Counted from the first letter of the stretch, positions 1-10,100 are shown. The stretch is 64,000 nucleotides of DNA from Streptomyces sp. V3I8 (GCF_030817535.1 NZ_JAUSZL010000002.1:1-64000); one strand, 5' to 3'. Numbers and translations: made by a program. The notes: generated from the sequence alone by a model not told the origin.

Positions 1-161
1 ACCCCGCCACAGACGAGTAAGGCACTTTCGCTTTTCCGCCTCGGCAGTCGCCGCACCCGACTCAAATGCGGCAGTGGTAAAAGGGGTCTGAGCTGTCGGT
101 TGTTGAGGGTGGGGCGCCCATGGGTGACAGCCTCTCCGATGGCCTCACCTGTGCTCGCTGG

Positions 162-449
162 TCAGCCCGCGGAGCACCCGTCTCGCTCGACATTGCGGAA
201 ACGGCCGGGTGAGATGCCGTACTCGCGGCGGAAACTGGCGCTGAAAGCGAATTCCGTCGAATAGCCGACCTCGCGGGCGATCGTGGCCAGAGGTGCGTCG
301 GTTTCCCGGAGCAGGCGGGCTCCGTTGGCCAGGCGCCAACCGGTCAGATAGGTCATCGGTGGCTGGCCCACCAGCGCGGTGAAGCGTTTGGCGAATGCGG
401 TTCGCGACATCCCGGCGGCTTCGCCGAGCTGCTGCAGGCGGCGTCCACG
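162..449 (-). pseudogene. AraC-family regulator remnant (C-terminal HTH only)
   Basis: The minus frame reads as the DNA-binding half of an AraC/XylS regulator. It shows LGEAAGMSRTAFAKRF (first HTH), the linker VGQPPMTYLTGWRL, then LATIAREVGYSTEFAFSASF and the typical ending REYGISPGRFR, followed by a stop at 162. Nothing resembling the N-terminal cupin/sensor domain is found upstream: homology stops near 449, where a second AraC remnant begins on the other strand. An internal ATG at 410 would give only 82 residues, far short of the ~300 usual for the family. I read it as a truncated, probably non-functional gene. Confidence 0.75.
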
Positions 450-621
450 AGACGCTTCACTTCAGTGGTCGGCAAGCCGCCCATGACGTATCTGAGGGAC
501 TGGCGACTGGGTTGTGCCGCGCGGCTGCACGGAATTCGCTTTCGCCGGGGCGTTCCGTCGCGAATACGGTGTCTCACCGGGTCGGTTCCGGCACGCGAAC
601 AAGGCATCGCACAGCTCGTGA
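440..621 (+). pseudogene. Second AraC-family remnant, opposite strand, deleted and frameshifted
   Basis: The plus strand encodes RRFTSVVGKPPMTYLRDWRLG from about 449 and then, in another frame from 532, EFAFAGAFRREYGVSPGRFR before a stop at 619-621. Compared with the opposite-strand copy it lacks about 20 residues covering the second recognition helix and needs a frameshift to read through. It is therefore a dead paralogue facing away from the first copy; the two together form an imperfect inverted repeat centred near 445. Confidence 0.65.
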
Positions 622-1200
622 ACACCGGCCCGTCATCGCCGGCTCCGCCTGTCCGCCCGATGGTCCTGGCCCTGGCCCTAGCCCTGGCCCGCCGTCATCA
701 CTCACGCGATCGCCGGACTCCACACCCTGCAGGACGCTGGCTGACCAGCCACATCAACCGTCCCGACGACCTGCACCACCACACCGGTGAGGTGGAGCCC
801 GGCGCCCATCCGACGCGAGAGCCGGGCCCTCGCCCCGCCTCAGCCCCGAAAAGATCGCACTGCTGCTACGACTTGCCGCAGGCCCAGAACCAGAACTGCG
901 CGGCGCCTACGCCCACACAGGGCGACACGCCGACTTCCAGCATCGTTTGGTCCGCTTGCGCGAGGCCGGTCAACGCCGTCCTGGCCTCATCGACCTCATC
1001 GACCTCATCGACCTCATCGGCCGCCGTGATCTCCTGTAGATCCACACTGGCCTGGTACACGGGCAGGTACACAGTCAGAGGATCTGGGAGACCCTTCGCG
1101 ACTGTCCCCTCACCACCACAGGTGACAGCACGCCCAGGCCATCAGTCTTCCCGGCTGCCCGGCGACCCGGCTACCCGGCTTGCTGGAGGACGAGGGGCCT
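622..1200. other. Region without a recognisable gene
   Basis: No ORF here has convincing homology. The plus strand from about 847 can be read as SPEKIALLLRLAAGPEPELR and on to a TAG at about 1039, which looks like the tail of a decayed gene I cannot identify. It contains short tandem repeats: the 9-mer catcgacct repeated about four times near 986-1020, and CCTGGC-type repeats near 666-690. This fits the decayed character of the left edge. Confidence 0.4.
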
Positions 1201-1896
1201 TCAGTGCAGCCTACGTGCCCGTAGTACCAAGTCGTCGGTATGGTGCGCGCCGGCGCCGCCATCAGGTGCCAGCCGTGGCCGTTGCTCGTCCACCTCCACC
1301 GTCCAGTCGTCGTCGAGCAGAGCGGTGACCATCGAGGGCCAGACGTAGTCGGCCGGGTCGAAGTCGCTGTCGTGGGCCTGCTGGGTGTCCATCCCCGCGT
1401 GGTGCACGAGCAGCAGCACGCCACCGGGGGCGACGGCCGCGAGCAGCGCTCGCTCGGCTGCCGCGTCGGGGGTGCGCAGCAGAGCTGGGTACTGTGCGGA
1501 GACCAGGTCGAAGGAGGCAGGCGGAAGCGCCGCTTCTGTCAGCGCGGCGTGTACCCAGCGAACGGTGAGGCCGGCGTCTCGCGCGTGCCTCGCCGCCCGC
1601 TCCAACGCCACGCCTGAGACTTCGAGCGCGGTCACGTCCCAGCCGGTGCGTGCGAGCCAGACGGCGTCCGCACCCTCCCCGCAGCCGACGTCGAGCACTC
1701 GTCCGGGCTCGAGCCCGGCGACCTCGGCCACGAGTGCGCCGTTGGGCCGGCCGCTCCACAGCTGTTGTCGGTCGGCGTATCGGTTGTCCCACTCCGCCCG
1801 TACCGTGGGGTCCCCGACGTATTCGTCGGCGGGCAAGGGGGCGTCGGACGCGGGCGATCGCGTGGTGTTGTCAGTCACGGGCCCACCGTCACCCAT
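1201..1896 (-). CDS. Class I SAM-dependent methyltransferase
   Basis: A 231-residue protein with a Rossmann methyltransferase fold. Motif I is VLDVGCGEGADAVWLA at about residues 60-75, followed by DVTALEVSG (ligand-binding acidic strand) and FDLVSAQYPAL (motif IV region). The opening RAEWDNRYADRQQLWSGRPN is characteristic of small stand-alone methyltransferases of the tellurite-resistance/thiopurine-like branch (Methyltransf_25 type). ATG at 1896 is chosen because AGGAC lies just upstream; the frame stays open to 2097 but that extension is Arg/Pro-rich and unlike the family. GTG seven codons downstream is an alternative start. The substrate cannot be told from the sequence. It stands alone between decayed genes. 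Confidence 0.8.
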   Translation of the reverse strand: MGDGGPVTDNTTRSPASDAPLPADEYVGDPTVRAEWDNRYADRQQLWSGRPNGALVAEVAGLEPGRVLDVGCGEGADAVWLARTGWDVTALEVSGVALERAARHARDAGLTVRWVHAALTEAALPPASFDLVSAQYPALLRTPDAAAERALLAAVAPGGVLLLVHHAGMDTQQAHDSDFDPADYVWPSMVTALLDDDWTVEVDEQRPRLAPDGGAGAHHTDDLVLRARRLH

Positions 1897-2349
1897 CACG
1901 TCCTGATCACGCCACTGCTGTTGCCGCTCCGGCAAAACGGCGTCCGCCCCGGACTGCGCTCCGCAGACCCACCTGGGCTCCGATGAGATCGCCTCCACCG
2001 TGGCCGGGGACAGCCCGGTCCGCGGGACGCGTGGTGACCGGCACCGTGCTCGGTGCCGCGCTGCCGCCCGCGGGGCAGCGGCGCCCGGCCGCCGCACACG
2101 CGGTCCGCGCCGCTCCTGGCGACTGCTTCATCCGCCCTCGTCAGAGCGAGGGCCCGGACGTGAACGGGAAGGCCCAGGACTGTCGTTCGGTGGTTACCGG
2201 CCTGCCGGTGCGCGCTGCCTCCGCCACGACCAGGCCGAGGTAGTGGTCCTGGCAGGCGTCGGCGAGGCTGTAGGGGCCGGGGAAACCGCCGCCTATCAGC
2301 GGCTCATCGCGTCCTACGACCGCCTCCAGCACACCCGAGCGAGCTGACC
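1897..2349. other. Spacer with a possible decayed gene end
   Basis: No intact gene. On the plus strand the stretch from about 2213 to the TGA at 2347 reads coherently (VVVLAGVGEAVGAGETAAYQ and on) and stops 2 bp before the aldolase fragment start. It could be the 3' end of a sugar-metabolism gene that once preceded the aldolase, but I cannot name it. Confidence 0.3.
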
Positions 2350-2451
2350 ATGACCTTGGCCCACCCCGCCGACCTCCTCCCCGCCGCGCGCCGCGCACGA
2401 ACCGGCGTCGGCGCCTTCAACATCATCGGTATCGAGCACGCCGAGGCCGTC
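2350..2451 (+). pseudogene. 5' fragment of a class II fructose/tagatose-bisphosphate aldolase
   Basis: The ATG at 2350 begins MTLAHPADLLPAARRARTG, followed by GVGAFNIIGIEHAEA, which matches the N-terminal strand and first helix of class II (GatY/KbaY/Fba) aldolases, where GAFN is conserved. After about residue 33 the family resemblance ends abruptly. The zinc-binding histidines and catalytic residues that lie further on in the family are absent. The frame continues as unrelated low-complexity sequence to 2748. I interpret it as a gene cut by a deletion or rearrangement. Confidence 0.55.
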
Positions 2452-2754
2452 TCCACCGGACCGGGGCCCACATACCGGGGCGGCATCATGCCTCTCCCCG
2501 TCACCGGCGGGGAGTTCCGCCGTCTCGCGACCGTGCCGGCTGCCGGCTGCCGGCTGCCGCGACCTGCGGCGGCCCGGACGGAGCGTGTTCCGTTCCGACC
2601 ACAGGGACCACGACTCCCGGGCCTTCGGTCCGGTGCGGCGTCAGCGAGTCCCCCGCCGCACCTGGGGCCGGTCTGCGGGAGGAGCGCAAAGCTCCGTTCG
2701 GCTGAATCACGACCCCCGCAGGAACAGAAGGCACGGGAACAAAGTTGACCAGGC

Positions 2755-3645
2755 ATGACTTCGCAGACACACCAGTCACTCGGACGTATCGGCATCTGGA
2801 GCGCTGCTCTGCACGGATCGCGGGCGGATGACGCGGGCAGGAAGGCAATCGCCGAGGCGGTCGCCGAACTGGAAGAGCTGGGCTACGGGACCCTCTGGCT
2901 CGGAGGCAACCCTTCACCCGACGACGCCGCCGCCGTCCTCACCGCCACTCGTACGGTCACCGTGGCCACCGGCATCCTGAGCATCTGGGAGCACACGGCC
3001 GAACTGGTGGCCGCGCAGATCGCGGCCCTCGACGCGAACGCGCGCGAACGATTCGTCCTGGGCTTGGGCGTCAGCCACAGCCGGCTGGCACCCCAGTACG
3101 CGAAACCGTACAGCGCGATGGTGGCCTACCTCGACGCCCTCGACGCCGCCGCCGACCGTCCGGCCGGCGCACGCCGGGTACTGGCGGCGCTGGGACCGAA
3201 GATGCTGAAGCTCGCGACCGACCGGGCGCAAGGAGCGCACCCCTATCTCGTCACCACCGAGCACACGGCAGAAGCACGCGAGGCACTCGGCCCGGACGCC
3301 GTCCTCGCCCCGGAGGTCTCCGTCGTGCTCGACACCGACCTCGACCGGGCTCGCGCCACCGCACGGAACATGTTGGGCATGTACCTTCAACTGCCCAATT
3401 ACACCAACAACCTCCTGCGTCTGGGGTTCACGGAGAGCGACTTCGAAGGCGGTGGCAGCGCACGTCTGCTCGACGGTCTCTTCGCCCTGGGCGACGCCGA
3501 GCGCGTACGAGCACGGACCCGCGAGTACTTCGACGCCGGAGCCGACCACGTCGCCCTCCAGGTCCTGACCGCTGACGAAGGCGGCGCCGGCCTGCCGCGA
3601 GCCGTATGGCGCGAGCTCTCCGAGGTGTTCGCCGACGAGCTGTAG
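2755..3645 (+). CDS. Luciferase-like (LLM class) F420- or flavin-dependent oxidoreductase
   Basis: A 296-residue TIM-barrel protein of the bacterial luciferase/F420-dependent family. It opens GRIGIWSAALHG and shows ELGYGTLWLGG (strand/helix after the first loop), TVATGILSIWEH and RFVLGLGVSHS, as in the TIGR03620-type subgroup of probable F420-dependent enzymes. The C-terminus ADHVALQVL is also typical. Length is normal. It probably acts in the cytoplasm on a small molecule with F420H2 or FMNH2; the substrate is unknown. The ATG at 2755 is the only start near the beginning of homology. It is convergent with the AfsR-type regulator. Confidence 0.8.
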   Translation: MTSQTHQSLGRIGIWSAALHGSRADDAGRKAIAEAVAELEELGYGTLWLGGNPSPDDAAAVLTATRTVTVATGILSIWEHTAELVAAQIAALDANARERFVLGLGVSHSRLAPQYAKPYSAMVAYLDALDAAADRPAGARRVLAALGPKMLKLATDRAQGAHPYLVTTEHTAEAREALGPDAVLAPEVSVVLDTDLDRARATARNMLGMYLQLPNYTNNLLRLGFTESDFEGGGSARLLDGLFALGDAERVRARTREYFDAGADHVALQVLTADEGGAGLPRAVWRELSEVFADEL

Positions 3646-3993
3646 AAAGGGTTCGGCCCTGGCACGGACCGGACCGGACCTCGTGCCACGGCTCCGGGAT
3701 GAGGGGGTCGGAGGGGGCCTGATGCCGTGGCGAGGGCGAGTACGCCTGTCGTGGTCGCGTCCAGTGCGGACACCGGGGTGCCGGACAGCACGTCGTGCTC
3801 GACGGCACGCCGGGTTTCGAGGCCGCCTTCGACGGCCGTGCCGGTGGGTGTGCCGATCCGGAGCACGCTGGGCCGGGGTCCGAACGCGATGTCGTGGGGC
3901 GACCGGGCACGCATCTGCTCAAGCCGTCCCCTCGGGCAGGGGCAGCCGGGGCCGGACCTCGTCAGCGTGACGGCAGGTTCCTGGGTGACCGCG
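3646..3993. other. Convergent spacer with a coding-like minus-strand stretch
   Basis: This separates two convergent genes. A minus-strand frame with an ATG at about 3914 reads MRARSPHDIAFGPRPSVLRI and keeps GC-rich third positions down to about 3680, then runs antisense into the oxidoreductase gene. I find no family for it and no clear ribosome-binding site, so I do not call it a gene. It also contains the hairpin listed separately. Confidence 0.25.
3660..3688 (+). terminator. Possible hairpin terminator after the oxidoreductase
   Basis: TGGCACG (3660-3666) is complementary to CGTGCCA (3682-3688) with a 15-nt loop, 15 nt after the oxidoreductase stop. There is no T-tract, which is common for actinomycete terminators. 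Called from base pairing alone. Confidence 0.3.
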
Positions 3994-6945
3994 TCACCGT
4001 GACCTGACCCGGGGCGGCGGGCCGTTGCCGACGTCCGCGCCGTGGCCGAGGCGGGCGAGGAGTTCCCTGCGGAGCGGATCCGTGTCCGGGAGGCCCAGTT
4101 CGTCGGTGACGGCCAGGGCCCGTGTCCAGGCGGTGCGTGCGGTGTCCGGGCGAGCGGTGACGCGGTGGATCTCGCCCAGGCACAGAAGACCGGCGGCCTC
4201 ACTCTGGCGGTCGCCGGTCCGGTGGAAGAGGTCGACGGCCTGCCGGTAGCAGTCGACGGCCCGGGACTGTCTGCCGAGGTGGTGCTGGATGTAGCCGAGG
4301 CTGTCCCAGGTGTGGGCCTGCCCGTTGAGGTCTCCGGTCTCCTGGGCCAGGTCGAGGGCCTGACGGCAGTGCGCGAGGGCCTCGTGGTGGTCGCCGAGCT
4401 GGGCGCGGAGCCAGCCGATGTGGTTGAGGGCGGCGGACTGCCCGGCGCGGTCGGCGGCGGCCCGGTAGTGCGTGAGACTGTGGCCGGCGTGATCGAGTGC
4501 CTGCTGGTGACGGCCCCGTGCGCCGGACATCCGTGCGAGATGCTGGTGGGTGCGGGCCTGTCCCGCGTCACTGCCGAGTTCGGCGAACAGGTCGAGCGCC
4601 AGCAGGTAGTGACCACGCGCGTCGTCGCCGCGGTCCAGCCGGTCCTGGGCGAGCCCGAGTCCCCGGTGGGCACCCGCCCGGCCCGCGCGGTCGCCCTGGC
4701 GGCGTGCCGCCGCCAGGGCGGTCGTCTGCAGGGCGGCCAGCACCCGCCAGTACCCGTGCCGGTCGAGGAAGGTGGTGAGGGCCGCGGCGAGCCGCCAGCT
4801 GTGGCTGTCGAATCCACTGGCGCGGGCCTGCTCCACCGCGGCGACGAGAACGGTGTGTTCCGCGGCGAACCAGGCCTGCGCCTGCTCGTGGTCCGCGAGT
4901 GCCTCGGGGGCGGCGCCCGGCCGGGCGGGTGGCAACGGGACCGGGTTGGGCTGCGGAGTCAGCAGCACGTCGGCGGTGTGGGCGGTGTGCAGGTAGTGGT
5001 CGAGCAGCCGGTGCAGCGCCGCGTGCCGGTCCAGGTCGCCGTCGAGCGTGGCGGCCAGTTCGGCAGCGTACACGCGCAGCAGGTCGTGGAAGGTGTACCG
5101 GCCCGCAGCGCCCTCGGTGAGGAGATGTCCGCCGACGAGTTCGGCCAGCAGGGCGGCTGCGCGGGTCGCCGGTATGCCGCCCAGGGCGGCGACGGCGGGC
5201 AGGGCGGCGTCGGGTCCGGGGTGCAGGCCCAGCAGTCGGAACAGCCTGGCCGCGTCGGGGCTCAGCGCGTCGTAGGACCAGGAGAACACGGCTCGCACCT
5301 GGCTGATCGCCTCCCCGCCGTCCAGGGCGTTCAGGCGGTTGTCGGCACGGCGCAGTTCCTCGGCGAGCGCGGCGAGCGGGAATCGGGGCCGGGCGGACCC
5401 GCGGGCCCCCACGATCGCGAGGGCCAGGGGCAGCCCCGCGCACCGTCCGACGATCTCCCCCACGGCGGCGCGTTCCGCGCTCACCCGGTCCGCGCCCAGT
5501 CGGCCGGTGAGCAGACGCCGGGCCTCGCCGGGGGTGAGCAGGCCGACGGTCAGCAGATGGGCGCCCTCGGCCACGGCGAGGCCGGTCAGCAGCCTCCGGC
5601 TGGTCACCAGCGCCAGGCAGCCGGGCGCCCCGGGCAGCAGGGGACGGACCTGCTCGGCATCGCGGGCGTTGTCCAGCACCACAAGCACCCGCCGTCCGGC
5701 CAGCAGGCTGCGGTACAGGCCGGTCTGTGCCTCCAGGCCGGCCGGGATGCGGGCCGGCGACACCCCGAAGGCGTCCAGGAACGCCCGTACCGCCTCCGCC
5801 GGGTTCATGACCGATCCGCCGGAACCGAACCCGCGCAGATTCACGTACAACTGCCCGTCGGGAAAAGCCTGTCGTACGTGGCGGTGACGTGCCCAGTGCA
5901 CCGCCAGCGCGGTCTTGCCCACACCCGCGGTACCCGACAGCGCCGAGATCACCACGGCCGACGGCTGGACCGCCACCGACGCGAGGATCCCGCCGAGTTG
6001 CGCCAGCTCGTCGCCACGTCCGGTGAATCCCCTCACACCCATGGGTAGTTGAGCGGGAACCACCCCCGGCCACGGTCCCGTCGTCGGCGGGGACGGATAC
6101 GGGGGCGGCGGCGGAGGAGAGGAGGGCGTCGGGGAGAGCGTGCCGGGGACGGACCCGGACGTCTTCTGCCGGACCGGCCGCCGGACGGGGGCGGGCGGGT
6201 TTCCGCGAAGGATCGTCCGGTGCGCTTCCCGCAGTCCGGGACCGGGGTCGGCGCCCAGTTCCTCCGCCAGCCGTCGTCTGACGGTGGCGAAGCAGTCCAG
6301 CGCCTCCGCACCGCGTCCGGCCGTGTGCAGGGCCCGCATCAGGACCTCGGCCAGGGGTTCCGCCAGGGGGAACTCGTCGAACAGGTCGGTGAGCGGACCG
6401 ATCACGGCGACGGGATCGCCGACGCGCGACTCGATGGCCGCCCACCCGACGGCGGCGTCCACGTGTTGACGCCGCCACGCTTCCCGCACCCGCTCCGCCC
6501 ACTGTCCGTTCAAACCCGCCAGGGGTTCTCCGCGCCACAGGTGCAGCGCCTCGGTCAGCAGTGCCGCCCGTTCGCCGTCCGCCCGTGCCGTCTGCCGGGC
6601 CCGGTCGGCCAGCCGACGGAAGCGGAGCGCGTCCACCTGGTCCGCGAGCGCCTCCAGAAGATACCCGCCCGAACGCCGTACCAGGCGTAACTGGGCGTCC
6701 CCGCTGTCCTTCGCGGCCTGCTCGCACAGGCGGCGGAGCCGGGCGATGTGGGCGTGCAACGCCCGTCGTGCCCCGTCCGGAGGGTTCACCCCCCAGACCC
6801 GCTGGACCAGTACGTCGGCCGCCACGGGCCGGCCGGCGTCCACCGCCAACGCGGCCAGTACGGACCTGCGTTGTGGCGGTCCGATCTCGACGGTCCGCTC
6901 CCGCACCACCAGCTCCACCGGACCCAGCAGCCGTAGTTGGATCAT
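3994..6945 (-). CDS. AfsR/SARP-type transcriptional regulator (wHTH-BTAD-NB-ARC-TPR)
   Basis: A 983-residue regulator. Residues 1-95 form an OmpR-type winged helix (MIQLRLLGPVELVV start) and residues ~96-250 a bacterial transcriptional activation domain. A Pro/Ser-rich linker (~255-300) follows, then an NB-ARC ATPase with P-loop GTAGVGKTALAVHW (~340), Walker B RRVLVVLDNARD and LVTSRRLLTGL. Residues ~700-960 are TPR repeats (HIGWLRAQLGDHHEALAHCR and related units). This is the AfsR architecture, slightly shorter than the long STAND forms; the ATPase/TPR part normally gates DNA binding. ATG at 6945 has GGGGGTG upstream. It is divergent from the Tc-toxin genes and is their most likely regulator. 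Confidence 0.9.
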   Translation of the reverse strand: MIQLRLLGPVELVVRERTVEIGPPQRRSVLAALAVDAGRPVAADVLVQRVWGVNPPDGARRALHAHIARLRRLCEQAAKDSGDAQLRLVRRSGGYLLEALADQVDALRFRRLADRARQTARADGERAALLTEALHLWRGEPLAGLNGQWAERVREAWRRQHVDAAVGWAAIESRVGDPVAVIGPLTDLFDEFPLAEPLAEVLMRALHTAGRGAEALDCFATVRRRLAEELGADPGPGLREAHRTILRGNPPAPVRRPVRQKTSGSVPGTLSPTPSSPPPPPPYPSPPTTGPWPGVVPAQLPMGVRGFTGRGDELAQLGGILASVAVQPSAVVISALSGTAGVGKTALAVHWARHRHVRQAFPDGQLYVNLRGFGSGGSVMNPAEAVRAFLDAFGVSPARIPAGLEAQTGLYRSLLAGRRVLVVLDNARDAEQVRPLLPGAPGCLALVTSRRLLTGLAVAEGAHLLTVGLLTPGEARRLLTGRLGADRVSAERAAVGEIVGRCAGLPLALAIVGARGSARPRFPLAALAEELRRADNRLNALDGGEAISQVRAVFSWSYDALSPDAARLFRLLGLHPGPDAALPAVAALGGIPATRAAALLAELVGGHLLTEGAAGRYTFHDLLRVYAAELAATLDGDLDRHAALHRLLDHYLHTAHTADVLLTPQPNPVPLPPARPGAAPEALADHEQAQAWFAAEHTVLVAAVEQARASGFDSHSWRLAAALTTFLDRHGYWRVLAALQTTALAAARRQGDRAGRAGAHRGLGLAQDRLDRGDDARGHYLLALDLFAELGSDAGQARTHQHLARMSGARGRHQQALDHAGHSLTHYRAAADRAGQSAALNHIGWLRAQLGDHHEALAHCRQALDLAQETGDLNGQAHTWDSLGYIQHHLGRQSRAVDCYRQAVDLFHRTGDRQSEAAGLLCLGEIHRVTARPDTARTAWTRALAVTDELGLPDTDPLRRELLARLGHGADVGNGPPPRVRSR

Positions 6946-7116
6946 GAATCCGCACCCCCGTACAGATCTGCCCCGCCCACCCCACGCATGTTCGTGCCCG
7001 GCGACAACCTATCGACAACGTTTCCATCCACACACGGAGCCCACGCTGACGAAGCAGTTCGGTATTCCGTCGATGAGCGGTGGCGGCCGCCGAGGCTCGA
7101 CCTACGGGGAGGCACC
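6946..7116. promoter_or_regulatory. Divergent promoter region between regulator and toxin operon
   Basis: 171 bp between the oppositely transcribed regulator and Tc-toxin genes must hold both promoters. It contains the 11-bp-spaced heptamer pair described separately. A strong ribosome-binding site, GGGGAGG, lies 4 bp before the toxin ATG at 7117. No obvious sigma-70 -10/-35 pair stands out on the plus strand. Confidence 0.55.
7002..7019. promoter_or_regulatory. Candidate SARP/AfsR operator (two heptamers, 11-bp period)
   Basis: CGACAAC occurs at 7002-7008 and again at 7013-7019, separated by CTAT. Identical 7-mers with a 4-bp spacer (11-bp period) are the known layout of SARP/AfsR binding sites, which place successive monomers on one DNA face. 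Read toward the regulator, GAACAT sits 8 bp beyond the repeat and could be a weak -10, so the site might serve autoregulation, the toxin promoter or both. Only two copies are seen. Confidence 0.4.
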
Positions 7117-10100
7117 ATGACGTCCACGGACACCGCGGGCACGGCGGCGGGCTCGGCGATCTCTTTGCCACAAGGGGGCGGCGCCGTCCAGGGGCTGGGG
7201 GAGAAATTCGCTCCCGACCTGTTCACGGGGACGGGGAACATGTCCGTGCCGCTGACGGTGCCCGCAGGGCGCCACGGAGCGGCACCCTCGCTCTCCCTCG
7301 GCTACAGCAGCGGCAACGGAACCGGGGTGTTCGGGCTCGGATGGCAGCTGGGCCTGCCCGGTGTCTCGCGGAAGACGTCGCACGGTGTTCCGAGGTACCT
7401 CGACGCGGCCGGTCCGGGAGGCGGTCCGGCCGATGTGTTCCTGCTGTCGGGGGCCGAGGATCTGGTGCCGGTCGCCGGAACGTATCCGGGCCGGGTGCGG
7501 TACCGGCCCCGTACGGAGGGCCTGTTCGCCCGGATCGAGCACGTCAGGGACGCGACGGGTGACTACTGGGAGGTCCGGAGCAAGGACGGCTCACTCACCC
7601 GATACGGAACGCGGCGCCCCGCGGAGGCCGCGGACACCTGGAGGGACCCGGCGGTGACCGCCGACCCGCGCGACGCGAGCCGTGTCTTCGGCTGGCGGAT
7701 CACCGAGACCGTCGACCCGCTCGGCAATCCGGTCAGGTACGCCTACCTCGCCGACGCGGGCACCGAGCAGGGGCGGCTCTGGTCCCAGCCGCTGCTGGCC
7801 GGTATCTCCTACGCCGACTACGGCGACCGGGCCGACCCGGCGTTCCTGGTCTCCGTCGACTTCGTGTACTCGCCGCGCCCCGATCCGTTCTCCGAGTACC
7901 GCGCGGGCTTCGAGGTGCGGACGTCCGTGCGCTGCGACACGGTCCGGGTGACGACCCACGCCGCGGACGGGGTGGCACGGGTGGCGCGGGAGTACCGACT
8001 CGCCTACCGGCAGGCGGAGTTCAACGGGGTGTCGCTGCTCACGGGCGTGACCGAGGTGGGAATCGGCGAGTCAGGGACGCCGACATCGGCACCGACATCG
8101 GCACCGGCACCGGCACCGGAGGAACCGCTGCCGCCCCTGACCTTCGGGTACTCGGACTTCGACCCGGCCGGACGCAGGTTCTCGCCGGTGAGCGGGCCCG
8201 GCTTCCCGGCCACCGCGCTGAACGGTCCCACGCTCGCCCTGGTGGACCTGCACGGCGCCGGGCTGCCCGACATCGTCGAGCTCGGGGCGGCGGCGCGGGT
8301 GTGGCGCAACGCCGGCGGCGGCCGGTTCGAACCGCCCCGCTCGATGGCCCAGGCGCCCCCGCTCTCGCTCGCGCAGCCGGGCGTGCGGTTCCTGGACGCC
8401 GACGGCGACGGCCGGCCCGATCTGTTCGCGCCGGCGGCAGGCACCCCGGGCCAGGAAGCCGGCCCCACGGCGGGCTACTTCCCGATGGCCTTCGCGGGCG
8501 GATGGAGCTCCCGCGGCTTCACCCGCTATCCGCACTCCCCCGCCGTGAGCGCCGCCGACCCGCGGGTGAAGCTGGTCGACCTCGACGGCGACGGGCTGAC
8601 CGACGTGCTGCGGTCGGGCAGCCGTCTGCAGGCGTGGTTCAACGACCGCGATCCCCGCACGGCATGGCGGCGTTCCGCGGTGGGCGCCGGCGGTCCGCCG
8701 GTCGACCTCGCCGATCCCCGGGTGCGGCTGGCCGACATGACCGGCGACGGCCTCCAGGACCTCGTGCTGCTGCGCAACGGGAACGTGTCGTACCGGCCGA
8801 ACCTCGGGCACAACCGATGGGGCGCACAGGTGCGGATGCGCGACGCGCCCCGCCTGCCCGACGGTTACGACCCGCGCCGGGTGCTCCTCGGCGACGTCGA
8901 CGGGGACGGCGCCGCCGACCTGCTCTACCTCGACAACGGGCGGGTGCTGCTGTGGGGCAACCGGTCGGGCAACGGCTGGACGGTCGCCCCGGTCGTCGTC
9001 CGCGGTACCCCGTCGGTGTCCGGCACCGACGTGTTCGAACTGTCCGACCTGTACGGCACCGGGATGGCCGGGCTGCTGCTGAGCCGGCCGGCGAGCGTCT
9101 CCGGCGGGCCCCATGTGCGTTTCCTGGACTTCACCGGCGGGGTGAAGCCCCATCTGCTCACGGCGGTGGACAACAGCCTCGGCGCCGTCACGCGCATCAC
9201 GTACGCGCCGTCGACACAGGAGTACCTGCGCGACTTCGCCGACCCCGCCACCCGCTGGCGCACCACGCTGCCCTTCCCGGTACAGGTGGTGACGAGGACC
9301 GAGGTCGCCGACCGGATCTCCGGCGGCACGCTGAGCACCGGGTACCGCTACCGCCACGGCTACTGGGACGGCGCCGAGCGGGAGTTCCGCGGGTTCGCCC
9401 TGGTCGAGCACCTGGACACGGAGACATTCGGCGAGGGGGCGGGAGCCGGTGTGCCGGACGGCCACCACGCGCCGCCCGTGCTCACCCGGAGCTGGTTCCA
9501 CTGCGGCCCGGTCGCCGCCGGCGAGAGCGGTGACTGGAGCGAGCTCGACCTGGGCCACGAGTACTGGCGGGGCGACGCGCCCATGCTGTCCAGACCGGCC
9601 GACCAGGTCGCGTTCCTGGCCGGGCTGCCACGGGACGCCCGGCGCTCGGCGTTGCGCACCCTGCGCGGGCAGGCGCTGCGCACCGAGGTGTTCGCGCTGG
9701 ACGACAGCGCGCTGTCCGACCGTCCCTACACCGTGACGGAGAACCTGTCGGGCGTACGGGAGGAGGAGACGGCCGGCCCGCCGGACCGGCAGCGTGTCTT
9801 CTTCCCGTTCTCCCTGGGCACGCGCACCACCCGGTGGGAACGCGGCCCCGAGCCGATGACGCAGTTCGCCTACCCCACCGGGTACGACGCGTACGGGTTC
9901 GCGACCGGGGCGGTCTCCGTCGCCGTGCCGCGCGGCCGCGACCCGCTGGCGGTCGCCGCGCCCTCCGCGGTGGTCGAGCCCTACCTGGCCACCTGCACCA
10001 CCACGCAGTACGCCCGCCGGGACGACGCCGGCCACTACCTCGTCGACCGGGTCGCCAGGACGACGGACCACGAAGTCGTCAACGACGGCCGCCTGCCGGT

